This document shows, piece by piece, positions 1 to 9,976 of a stretch of DNA of 64,000 nucleotides. Every line of letters starts with the position of its first letter. Within the stretch, counting starts at the first letter, position 1. The stretch covers positions 1,240,001 to 1,304,000 of the forward strand of contig CM073200.1 of the NCBI GenBank assembly GCA_037042915.1. Reading direction: 5' to 3'. A program made the translations under genes and the position numbers. The notes under the pieces are model-generated. The model made no database searches. It was not told the origin of the DNA and saw only the letters and a program-made list of their open reading frames with translations. This DNA is from Auricularia sp. M13. Taxonomy: Eukaryota; Basidiomycota; Agaricomycetes; Auriculariales; Auriculariaceae.

Positions 1-15
1 TTACCAAGTACAAGA

Positions 16-600
16 TCATTCGCAGACCACGAAAGCGTTACATCGTGGCACATCATCTGCATTTAATATTTGTGTTACATCCGGTGAGAACGCGGTGAGA
101 ACGTGCACCAGCCATGGTGCATGAAAGTCGTGGACGTGGTGGAACCGTTTGTATATAAGGACTTGGTGTAAGGTGACGTGCCGTCCCCAACCAGCAATGC
201 TTCCAGGCATAATCACGCAGTTGGAGTAGACGACCCATGTCGGGTCATCTCTGGATGGCCAGTAGTACTGGTATGGCGTCCATGTCGACATCGTGTCCTC
301 CGTCTCCCCCCAGATTAATGCCAATTCTGACGGCAGTGAAGGCGCTGCGGTTTCGCTGGCAGTTTCCTCGCTTCCCACAGCTCCCAAGCCACACCGACGA
401 GATGTTGCAAGCCGGCATCTCTCTGGACAGCATCGATAGTCGGGATCACGCCTTGGTATTTCTTCAGCACAATCAGCTGAAACACAGGCTGAAACGAGCG
501 ATCGCCAAAGACCCGGGCGCCCTCGATGTATTGACACTAAGTCATTGGCGTGCCCACAACGAAACCCTTTGTGCCATGGCGCTTGTTGGGGCTGTGAAAT
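16..600 (-). other. Unassigned open segment at left edge, possible gene fragment
   Basis: The minus strand is open in several frames. One stretch, roughly 480 down to 335, reads as plausible protein with pieces such as LKKYQGVIPTIDAV and VGVAWELWEARKL. A second open stretch runs toward the window edge with pieces such as DPTWVVYSNCVIMPG. I could not join them with convincing splice sites and recognise no domain. It may be part of a gene or a degenerate copy cut by the window edge. The plus strand at 237-602 is also open but has no protein-like character that I recognise. Confidence 0.25.
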
Positions 601-1144
601 AGGCCGTCAGATCTGTTTCACAGGTATGGTTGAGCGACTCATTCATAGCCCACCAGGTCTTCAACAGTTAAGTCTTCTGGGCATTTCACCGGCTCCCTAC
701 GTACATTCAGGACATTCGAATATACATCTCCAGCAGCGCTTACGCTTCGGTTCCGAATTTGTCCTCACTGGCCCATCCAAGCCGCTCACTGCGCCGACGT
801 TAGCTGTGTTGAATCGCGAGTCGACAGACACGCACCGCTCATTGTTCCCGTGGCTCAGCTCGTCCGCCGTGCGAGCTCTGTTGCCGCTGCTGCCCTCGCT
901 GCCACACCATAAATCTGGGTCATTGTGCCAGAGTCATTGATGTTACTTACCCTCCAGACCGAGTGGCGCGTTCCCGGCGCTTGGTCTCAACGCCTCCTGC
1001 TCCTCCCTCTGTCGCTCGAGCTTGCCCCTCTCGCTCTGCTCCCTTCTTGTTCTCCACGCCTCCATTTCCGCTTGGTTCATCCGCCGTTTCTTCCACTTTG
1101 GCATTGCGCTTCCCGAAATTCAGTCTGTATCGGGCAGTGTAGCA
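601..1144. other. Stretch without a recognised gene
   Basis: Short plus-strand open frames at 545-940 and 925-1161 look like random pyrimidine-rich sequence (many Leu, Ser and Pro codons). No domain, RNA gene or repeat was recognised. Confidence 0.3.
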
Positions 1145-2040
1145 TCAATGAGCATGACTAGTCTCATTCGACGACCAGCTGTACTCACATCCGTAGTATG
1201 AGCTGATCTGGGCTGCGACGCCGCCGCTCCAACTTGAGCATTGTCTCATAAATGTCTTCGCTTTGTACTCACAGTGACACGCCTTGTATGCAGCAGGCAG
1301 CAAGTGTTTTGGTGCGCTGTGAAATATAATTAGCCTCGAAGACAATGGCTTTGAGCATAGGCAAGTTTCGCCTCTGCATGGATGCGCGACTTGCTATCTC
1401 CAACCGCGAGTGAAGCACTCACCGCAGAGCAGGCCGTACAGCCGATCGCCAACATCTGGCCTGCGCCCCGAGCTTCGCTCTGTGGCAAGTGACATCTCGT
1501 CTACGACCGAGCCATGCAGGATGGCAGTAAAGAAAAATGTACTCACAGTTCGCCTCGCGGTGTTTCTCCTTGTGCTGCATGATGTCGACAGTGAGGGGAG
1601 TGCTCTGCAGAATTTGATTAGCTTCGAAGACAATGGCGTCGAGCCCAGGCAAGAATGGTGACTGCATCGACTCTCAACTTGCTGCAGAGCTTGCCGCGCG
1701 ACCTGATCTCCCACGTCCAACATGGGCCTCGCAACCGGCACTGCAGCAAGTCTCCAGTGTCATGCAGCCACAGAAACTGAGTGTCCACTGATATTGTCAA
1801 CAGCGAGTGAAGTGCTCGCCGCAGCGCAAGCCGTACACCCAATCGCCAACGTCTGGCCTGGGCCCCAAGCCTCGCTCTATGGCAAGCGACATCTCATCTG
1901 CGAGCCAGGCATGCAAAATGACAGCAAAGAAAAATGTACTCACGGTTGGCCTCGCGGTGCGCAATGTGGACTGGCAGGGGAGCACCCACGTCTGTGCGTG
2001 CGAAGTTGGTGGATGTATAACCTGCACTGAGACTAGGCTG
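1145..2040 (-). repeat. Imperfect tandem repeat of exon-like units, about three copies
   Basis: Two segments at about 1405-1560 and 1805-1960 are close relatives of one another, about 400 bp apart. Both contain GCGAGTGAAG near the start and AAAGAAAAATGTACTCAC near the end. A second shared block, containing AGACAATGG next to GAAG or GAGG, occurs at about 1330 and 1630. On the minus strand each TACTCAC or CTCAC is a good splice donor. The sequence before it reads as similar protein pieces: LKAIVFEANYISQRT in one copy and LDAIVFEANQILQST, ending in MQHKEKHREAN, in the next. This suggests a minus-strand gene or gene remnant grown by duplication of an exon-plus-intron unit. I could not build a full reading frame, and no domain is recognised. 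Confidence 0.5.
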
Positions 2041-2964
2041 CGACTACGGCCACACCTAATGTCTAGGGTGACCGGCGCAGAGCAAGGCGGGGAGGGGGTG
2101 GGGTTGCGGGGTGCTGATGGCGTTGAACGCCGTGAGTGCTGGTGGTCGGGAAGATATCGGCCAAAGCCGAGACTGCCCAGTCAGAGGGACTTGGGCGAGA
2201 ATCTGCCCAAGTCCAGCGCCGAAATGCTTCCGGACTCACCTCCTGGCACCGTTAACGGGGTCCTTTCATGACACCTCCCTTCCCAGTTCCTATTAGAGAT
2301 TTTCGCTGTCAAACTGAGGTCAGAAATCGCTGACCAAGACAACACGGTGTGATTATTCTCACCCACAGCTTCGGGGCACCAGCTATCAGTTGGAATATCT
2401 CTGTGAATGAGCGGCTGCACTGATTATTGTATTTCTCTGCCCATTAAATCTGCCTTGAATTCTCTGCGGTGTCTATACCACGACACCTTACACTGTGCCC
2501 GCGGATCACATGAGCTGTTGACGCGCCGACGCGTCCTGCGCAAATCTGCACCTTCGCTGCTGGCTGGCTGTAAGACTTCACATCAGCCCGCACTGCACGT
2601 CGCCGTGCTTCCAAGGTGTCAAAACACCTTATCCAACACACAGGTACAACCTACACGAAACAGACTTCGTGCAGGCGTCCCAGCGCGCGGTTCGGGCTGA
2701 TGTGCCACAGAACGTCCAACCATCAGCAAAGGGGCTTCAGTCACGCGCGGAAATAGGAGTGCCACGGCGTGCGGTAGACGCTGCAGCATTGGCTCGCCGG
2801 GTGTCGAAACCGGCACGCTGGTACGAGGTTGACCGTGACAAGAACATGTCAACTCCGTGTTTCTCGCACCAAATCGGGCGGTGATCTAATCTGGATCGCC
2901 GTGCTCCCACGCCACATCCGCCGCTCCTCGCGGTGACCGCACCGCGAGCGCGTGTACAGAGCGT
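2041..2964. other. Stretch without a recognised gene
   Basis: The longest open frames are under 160 codons and look like chance frames. A G-rich run lies at about 2090-2110. No protein family, RNA gene or repeat recognised. Confidence 0.3.
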
Positions 2965-2972
2965 GAGCCCAC

Positions 2973-3575
2973 TAGGATTCTGTGTAAAAGTCCGCGCAGG
3001 GTTTTTAACATGTTTAATAACAAAACCGTTAGCCAACAGGTGTTTTAAACAACGTTTTAAACAAAATAGGTAATATATTGAGGTAAATGATTAATCAATC
3101 TTGCCTTCTGACTTTCCAGTGTTCTCTGGCTACTTGAGGACCAGATGAGGAGAACGAAGTTGGAACTGAGTCCTGATCCCTCGTAACAAGTTCCCCAGAT
3201 CAAATTTTACCAAGGTGTTTGCACCTTTGTGACCATCTTATCCTGAGTAATATGAAGGAAGGTCTCAGAGACTGAGATTTGAGTGGCAAGCACCCTAGAT
3301 CATTCGGATGCTCTTATAGGAAGGTCCGGAGCCTGACGTTCAGTATTAGGGCAGACATCACATACCTCATCAAAAGGATGGTACTGTAAGTGGTATCTCA
3401 CCAGTTTAGGTTGTTAAGGGCACAAAACACCTTTCTGAAGTCTCTCAAGAGATGTAGCTGAGGAGGTACTGAATCTGTTTTTAACGCGTGAGTTTCGACC
3501 CTCATGTTTAAAACGGTGTTTTAAACGTTGTGTTTAAAACATTGTATAAAACATAGAGTTCTACACAGAATCCTA
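2973..3575. mobile_element. hAT-type MITE (non-autonomous DNA transposon)
   Basis: The left end TAGGATTCTGTGTA (2973-2986) is the perfect reverse complement of the right end TACACAGAATCCTA (3562-3575). Both ends are flanked directly by the same 8 bases, GAGCCCAC (2965-2972 and 3576-3583), which is a target-site duplication. Just inside the ends lie repeated GTTTTAAAC-type motifs in opposite orientation, extending the inverted symmetry. The 603-bp interior is AT-rich compared with its surroundings and has no transposase frame. An 8-bp duplication and ends starting with TAG fit the hAT superfamily. The perfect duplication and ends suggest a fairly recent insertion. Family assignment is inference; the boundaries are read directly. 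Confidence 0.88.
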
Positions 3576-3583
3576 GAGCCCAC

Positions 3584-4252
3584 AAAAACGCATGCTCTGG
3601 GAATTAGACTCGCGATCCAGCCTCTCGCACTACCATCTGTGCTAAATTCCCGTTTCCCCTGCCTGTGTTTCTCCTGTGTACACGCATTATGTCGAGCGCG
3701 AGCACCCCTCTTGGTACTGCTAACCGCGTACACCCACTTTCAGTGTCCCGCTAATGCACACCACTTAGCTCAGAATGACGACGTCGTCAACATTGACGTT
3801 CTGCCCTGGATGCTGTCTCCCACAGTGACGAACGACCCGGTTTCGCTTCTCGCGACGACTGCAACAGAGCATCGCTCCACCACCAACCCAGCAGAGTCCT
3901 CGCGCCTGGCGGCCCAATTCAGCCGATTGACGACGCCGGCTTTGAACTTCATTACTGTTTTCTGTGTTGTTGAGCAATTATGGGTGCACCCTTTGACTTC
4001 GCGGGTTGTAATGCGAAAGTCCGCGATGGGTGAATATTGGTGACTCCGCCCGTCAGCGCGGCGATGGATGTCTTCGACAATGTACAATGCTGACTTTCCG
4101 CACCAGTCCTTGCCCAGAACTGTGATCGTCAGTATGGCTGTTACCCGAGAGGTCATTTATTATCTACCTGGATGGATAATGGGGTCCATATATGGAATTC
4201 CCCACGTGGTTTCACCAGTCCAGCATGAGCCTCGTGCGATGAAATATACTAT
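3584..4252. other. Stretch with uncertain open frames
   Basis: The plus strand is open at 3528-4043 and the minus strand at 3770-4156. Neither gives a recognisable domain, and they overlap, so at most one could be real. The stretch lies between the MITE and the 3' end of the cyclin gene. Confidence 0.3.
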
Positions 4253-5374
4253 TCAAAAGTTGCATCGACCTTGGTGAGACCGCGGGTCATGGGCGGGTAC
4301 TGAAGAGGGAAGAGACCTGGTCGATATATACAGAACATCGCGAGCAACGACTGGATCCATGTCTGAGTAGGCAGCATCAGCGGTCCACACACATCCTCTC
4401 TGAACCCAGAACTTGTATTCCAGCGCTTGACAGAGGATGCGTTCGGAACGGTTGACTTCGTCGACGGATAGACCGCTGATTCTCGACCAGGCCTTGTTCG
4501 AGTAAGTGAGGTCATGCAAGAACTTGGAAGCGACAATGATTGACGTGACAAACGTCTTCCGAGGACATAGGAGCGGCGAGGACAGAACCAGCGCTGCATC
4601 ATTGTGAGCGTCGAGCAACCGTAAAAGAAAATAATTGTGCTCACTGTTCGAATGGACGGGTGGCGGGGCATTCCTGGCGGGGGAGCAATCGCGACCGTGC
4701 AGGAGACTGGGGAGCTTGCCGATGACCGTTTCAATGTAGACCATGGCAAGCCGCAGAGTAACGAGAGGAACTTCGGAGCGACGCAGAAACTCGTGGATGA
4801 AATGATCAAGCGACTGATGAGAGTTAAGGGTCTGAGATGTGATGTTCGTTGGGACCGTATCGGCGGGTTTGAGTGGTCCCCAGGCGCCGCGCAGGATTTC
4901 AACGACTGCGGCTAGGATGGAATCAGTCGGTCATTCAACGATTTACACCGAGAAAGCGCCCACCTAATGTTTCCGCAGAAGAATGAAACTTCGATGAATG
5001 TACATGAACGGCGTCTGTAGCGGTTACAGCATCATGGATCTGATATAAAGGCTGTTAATGGCGAAATATGGAGAGAAAAATAAATACGGAGATACGTACC
5101 TGTATGGCGACGGGGATTTGTTGCGTTTGAGGTTGGGTTCGATCGCGGGTTTCACCCTGAGCATGCTCAATGGTCAATTCCCGGGCAATGGTACTGACGG
5201 CTGCTAGACACTCACCGCCATGTCGACAGCCTCGAAGGATGAGCCGGCCTGCTTCTGCCCCTTGCGGGCAGTACGAGCGCGGCGGGTACGGGATGCAGGC
5301 GCAGGCTTGGGCGCAACGGGCTCCTTCCTGCGAGGGCTGCGACGCTGCTTCGTCGCGGTCTGGGCGGATTTCAT
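4253..5374 (-). CDS. Pho80/PCL-type cyclin
   Basis: A five-exon minus-strand model gives 303 residues: 5374-5216, 5156-5100, 5051-4964, 4911-4645 and 4593-4253. All introns are about 47-59 nt with GT..AG ends, and the frame is kept throughout. The N-terminus is very basic (RRSPRRKEP, RTRRARTARKG), perhaps a nuclear signal. The cyclin box follows: HFIHEFLRRSEVPLVTL, then FVTSIIVASKFLHDLTYSN, then SRISGLSVDEVNRSERILC and LEYKFWV. This matches the PCL/Pho80 family, whose members bind and direct a Pho85-type CDK in phosphate response, glycogen control or polarity; which of these applies cannot be told here. The start codon lies seven bases inside the inverted repeat copy A, so the promoter and 5' leader are repeat DNA. 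The short C-terminus (ending near HQGRCNF) may be incomplete. Confidence 0.85.
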
Positions 5375-6145
5375 CTTCCTGAGTGGCTAGGCGGCGCGCA
5401 GGCGGATGGGGTCGACTTGGGCAGCCATATGCGCCGGCGGTGCCGCATTTTGTACTGGGAGCGGGAGGGCAAGAGAATAAAGGCATCGGCCGAGGCCGCG
5501 ACGGCGCCTGAACATGAACCTTGAACCTTGAACCTTGAACAGCCGCTGACGCCCAGCAATGCATGTGATGCTGGCGACGGCACCCTTGCTGCCCAGCGCC
5601 GTCTCTCGGTGAAGTCAGCGCATTAACCCGATGGCCCCGCTGGCGACGGCAGTCTCGCCGCCGCGTTTCTTGCCCCGCGCCGTCTCTTGGCGCCGTCAGC
5701 GCATTACTCTGGCAGTCTCGCCGGCGACGGCACCCTCGCCGTCGCCGTTCCTTGTCCCACGCTGCTCTCTTGGCGCCGCCAGTTCATTTCGGCAGACTCG
5801 CTGACGGCGGTGACGCTGACTCGCCGACGGCGGCCGCCTCCCCGCCGTCAGTATCATCTGGACCATGCCGTCCACTCAATCCGCCGTCGCTCCCCGTCTT
5901 TGTCCTGCCGCTTCCAGATCTTGGCGCCGTCAATCTCGTACGGTCGAATCTCAGCTGGCCGACGGCGGTTGCATCACTCTCACAACATCACGCCGTCGAC
6001 GCCAGCCGCCGTCGCTTCCCGTCTTAATCCTGCCGCCTCTTGGCGCCGTCAATCTCGTACGGTCGGCTTTGCTGACGGCCGCCGCCTCGCCGCCATCATT
6101 GCACTGCGAGCTTGCCGTCGACGCCCGCAGCCGTCGCTCGCTGTC
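5367..6145 (+). repeat. GACGGC-rich inverted repeat, copy A
   Basis: This 780-bp segment matches 22188-21410 read in reverse, with only scattered differences. It begins at GATTTCATC, the complement of the cyclin start region. It carries three tandem TTGAACC-type units (about 5519-5540), then dense GCCGTC or GACGGC motifs. The block GGCGCCGTCAATCTCGTACG recurs at about 5928, 6035 and 6250. From about 6146 to 6360 the sequence stays the same in style but no longer aligns with copy B. Long open frames here are a by-product of the hexanucleotide bias, not genes. Confidence 0.88.
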
Positions 6146-7199
6146 TTTGTCCTGCCTCAATCTAACCCATTCGACTTTTGCTGACGGCTGCCGCCTCGCC
6201 GCCGTCATCCGCCGTCGCTCCCCGTCTTTGTCCTGCCGCCTCTAGATCTTGGCGCCGTCAATCTCGTACGGTCGAATCTCAGCTGGCCGACGGTCGCATA
6301 CTCTCTCAACATCAAGCCGTCGACGCCAGCGGCCGTCGCTTCCCCCTCGCCGCCGTCATTGCTGTTCAACCTTGAAGGCAGGGCGCGTGATCTGAGACAG
6401 CGCAACGTCTCGCTCGCGGAGGGAGTTGGGCGGGGAGAGGTCCGTCGGTGTTTTTCCGTTTCTCCGTCTCCTTTTCGTCAGGGTTACTGCGGACTCGGTC
6501 CCGCGTTTGTTGTAAGACTCAGAGGACTCGGACATGTAGTGTAGGCGGGATCTGCGAGCAGACTCCGCCCATGCACCTTTTCTGCAGACTAACGTTGCCA
6601 CTCAAAATGCGTGCACCGCAAGCGAAAGAACTCGAGGTGAAGGAGTGGACAGGAAGCTCAAGAAACGCCAGCCCGAGCGAGGATGGGGCCCCAACAAGTC
6701 GCGATGGCAGGAGTGACAACGAGAGCGCTAGCGACCACGAGAGCCTCATGCGGTCGATGCAGGACGGGCCGGACAGGCTGTCTCTGAATATCAACGAAGG
6801 CAATGGATGCCGATTTGGAGGAACCAGACGAGCAGATTGTGGACGATGACAATTGCGTGACATTGATTTAGCACAGGGCGGTCCGCCGGATGTTTACCAT
6901 GTTTCGTCAGTCTTCTGATCATGGCGTCAACGTAGTTAGTTCACGGTGTCACGGCTTGGACGTGATATCATAAAAGACAAGTCGGACACCCGCTTGAGTT
7001 ACTCCAGCAGCCATCATAGATATTGCATCTTTCACAGAAATAAAAGCAGTGGTAGCACGGTTATGTCGGTCTCCGGTAGCTACTATGCAGCGTCATTGGC
7101 TGACATCTGCCAGACCCTGTTATAGACGTCAGCCGCGCGGACGATCCATAACGAGTGTAAATCCAACTTATGCTCCGTCCCCCAGCTAGCTCGACCTGA
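6146..7199. other. Tail of GACGGC-rich DNA, then no recognised gene
   Basis: GACGGC-type motifs continue to about 6360. A plus-strand frame from about 6607 reads as a charged serine-rich peptide (SDNESASDHESLM) but lacks neighbours or a domain. Sequence from 6860 to 7199 is mixed and shows no frame of note. Confidence 0.3.
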
Positions 7200-8087
7200 T
7201 TAAGCACTTTTGCGCTTCAGACGAGCTCTATATTCAACTGATGTGTTGTGCAGATATATCTTGAGAAAATCCTTCACATGCCAGTCGTCTTCATACACGG
7301 CATTAGTGCAGTTTTTCATGAGGATACGTGCCTATTTAGAACAGTTGAGAGACTACGATGGCGCAACAATGGGAAGTCGATGAATCGCACCTCCTTGCAA
7401 ACCTGTTCAACATGTTTACTTTCTTGATGTGCAAAGGACAACCGGGGGTTCAAGTGTTGGCGCGCTAACCCGTGAATCATCGCCTTGTGTAACACTATAA
7501 GGATGGGCTATAGATGGAGGAGGCACGTACCTGAACTGTCTTATACTTTTCTTCGTCCCACCCCAGAGCATCTATCAAGCGGTAGCCTCCGCGCTTGATA
7601 CGGGCGACCTCGCCCCGCGGCTTTGAAGTGATTCCAACCGAAGACGACGAAGTGTCGTTATAAGCAGTGGCAGATTTGGACGGCCCGTCGTTCCGAGAAG
7701 CGAAACGTATAGATCGACCATCGAGCTTGAACGGGCATGTGGTCTCTCTTTCCTTGAATGCTGAAACCGTTACTGTCGCGGCTGAATGCGGACCGCAGTT
7801 CTCACAGTCAGCAGTTGGACGTGACGAACTGTCCAACTGCAGCATGTTTTCGTGCGGTAACTGATCTCTGGGTAAGCAGCGCGGGACTGGGGAAGAATCG
7901 TGACTGAGGCACTCACCGAACGCCCGGTGGAGGGTGACAAAGCTAGGCATTCGGCACACCCACCTGAACCAATTTCAGGATTATGAACGCTGAACGTACG
8001 ACGATTCGTCGACTGTGCGTCCCTGACAATATGCGGCTGGTCTAATAGCGGCTTTTGGCCGAAGGAAACTCGAGCATTGTGCGCCAT
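7200..8087 (-). CDS. Small conserved-looking protein of unknown function, paralogue 1
   Basis: The 3' exons are clear. One ends with KRGGYRLIDALGWDEEKYK, followed by a GTACGT donor at about 7532. The next exon carries LARQHLNPRLSF and VEQVCKE. The last exon contains VYEDDWHVKDFLKIYL and ends ARLKRKSA at the stop (7200-7202). Order and spacing match paralogue 2 at 9311-9976: a GGY-L--LGW--E-YK block, a VCK block, then a Y-D-W-V-D-L-- block. The 5' half is less certain. A piece HRAFEISY, then VRHV, aligns with AHAFHIS..VRHV of paralogue 2, but its splice frame is not fully resolved. I do not recognise a named domain. Confidence 0.6.
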
Positions 8088-9310
8088 CAATGTGTTTGAG
8101 CTCTATACTGTTTCTATATCTATACTCCGTCTCTTTTATACTGAGAATAAAAGGAGGTGAGAAGGGGAGGGGGGGGGGCAAAACTACGCCATCGGCGGCT
8201 TCAGCCATGAACTGAACGGTGCCCCGCCGGCAGCCAAGGGGAATATCTTAGAAACAATAGGCCCTCAAGTTCTTACTCTCTACTCTTTTGTGCCTGCGTA
8301 TCAACAGCTGTCCAAGAAACAATGCCGCCTGCGTGGCAGTGGAGATTTCGTTCCGTGAACCGGTGGAAACAGATCGCAGTTCCCTGATATATAGGCAGGG
8401 CATTCCAGATTCCCAGCCGTAGATCTACCCCGAAGTTCTGAGGAGAATGTAGGCATGGCGAGCCTTCGCAGAGCCATCTCTGCATCCTGACCGGCACACA
8501 CGTAGTAGTCCCAAATCCGATCAGAGATCCGAGATCTCACGACGCGCCGTCATCTGGCCCCGCCCCAATACGCAATTCTCATCCTTGAGCCTTGCAGCTA
8601 ATGCCACTAAGCTACAGCTGCGGACAGAAATAATAGGCTGTCGGCGATGAAAGTGATGGCTCAGAGGTAGGTAGGTAGGTAGGTAGCAGATGATCGGCGG
8701 GCGTTCGCGAGCCATCCGGTCCTCCTCCAACACTCTATTGAAGAGATATTACAGGTTTGGCAGGAAATTAGAGCATGATAATTTTCATTTCTATATGGGA
8801 GACGATATGTAATGAGTGCCCGAGAAGCTATTAGGGCGAGCAATGACAGCAGAACATCGGTTTCATTATCTCTAGAGCATGTAAAACTACGAGAAATCGC
8901 TTTAACACGTGCAGGCCGAGCAGCATCGAGTCATGAAGTAACCCGTGCTCGTGAGATACACGGATCCAGTCGGTCGCAAGCACGAGGCAGCACCGTACAG
9001 CGGCCCCGGGAACTGTTGTCAGCCTCAAGGATTCATCAGCAAAGGTTTCCCACTTTCCCGATGGGTGGGTATTATACCAGCTCGCGGGCCCCGCCAGCGT
9101 CGCATGGCAAGAGAACCTGAACTCTGCCAAGATTTGTTTAGCATACTTGGACTCGAGGCACCGGGTTATCGGAAATAAGATCCTTAGATACCAACCGCGA
9201 AGGACTGGCCTTCTTCCGGCTTCCAGGACGGACGGTGTGATGCGTCACGGCCATTCCAACGCAATATGTGCTATTATCTGACCTTCAACCTCAAGAATAC
9301 CGACAGCCCT
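8088..9310. other. Intergenic stretch with short simple repeats
   Basis: It contains a run of ten G (8169-8178) and a (GTAG)n microsatellite of five to six units (about 8665-8686). Scattered open frames on both strands (for example 8831-9130 minus) show no recognisable domain. Confidence 0.35.
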
Positions 9311-9976
9311 TCAATGTTTTACAAGCATATGCCGAAGCCGGAAACTATAACCCGTACGTTGCAGGCGGATCCTCAAAATGTCGTGAACTGGCCACGCTCC
9401 GTCATAATCTTTCAGGACCTCATGCCTGTCGCATGCCTGTCCAAATAAGACTGTCAGAGGCATTGAACACCACGCGATGTCGACGCACTGACCAACTTGC
9501 AGACGAGCTGTATATTATCAATGAATTGATCGGAGTAACACTTGGAGGTATCGAGATGCTCCGCGGCCAGGCGGGCGATGTCATCCTGTCCGGGCGACGC
9601 ATGTAAAACTCATAACGGCAGCACAAATGAGAGCGTACTTTCACGAGCTTGTATTGCTCATCGGTCCAGCCCAAGGTGCGCAATAGATTATACCCCCCAC
9701 GGTTAACCCGAGAGGCAGACCCCGGAGGTTTGGGAATGACGTGTCGCACGGCGGGCAACGACACATGAGGCACAGAAATATGGAACGCGTGGGCGACCTG
9801 CGAGCCGACGTGGACATCCCGAAGAGGTCTATCCTGATGACGACATTCAGAAGCATTTCAAAGCTGGAAATCGATCTTCTCACAGGCGTAGGAAGACCAG
9901 GAGCTATCGAAGACCCGGCGTTCAGCCTCCACGGCGCGCCATCAAGACTTTCATATAGTTTACGTCGCTCGGCCAT
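9311..9976 (-). CDS. Small conserved-looking protein of unknown function, paralogue 2
   Basis: A complete four-exon model starts at the ATG at 9976 (MAERRKLYESLDG) and ends HMLVKH at 9311-9313, about 167 residues. Introns begin GTGAGA, GTACGC and GTCAGT, end in CAG, and keep frame. Recognisable blocks are AHAFHISVPHVSLP, VNRGGYNLLRTLGWTDEQYK, LVCKLACDRHEVLKDYDGAW and VHDILRIRLQ. Block order matches the neighbour at 7200-8087 on the same strand, so the two are paralogues about 1.2 kb apart. The W-VHDILR tail reminds me of a family common in agaricomycetes, but I cannot name it. No signal peptide or membrane segment is seen. Confidence 0.7.

Noticed and set aside
5687-6245. Several long overlapping plus-strand ORFs (up to 165 codons)
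   Set aside because: They lie in GACGGC-rich repeat DNA, recur in the inverted copy, and give only Arg/Ser/Pro-rich translations with no start context or splice support.
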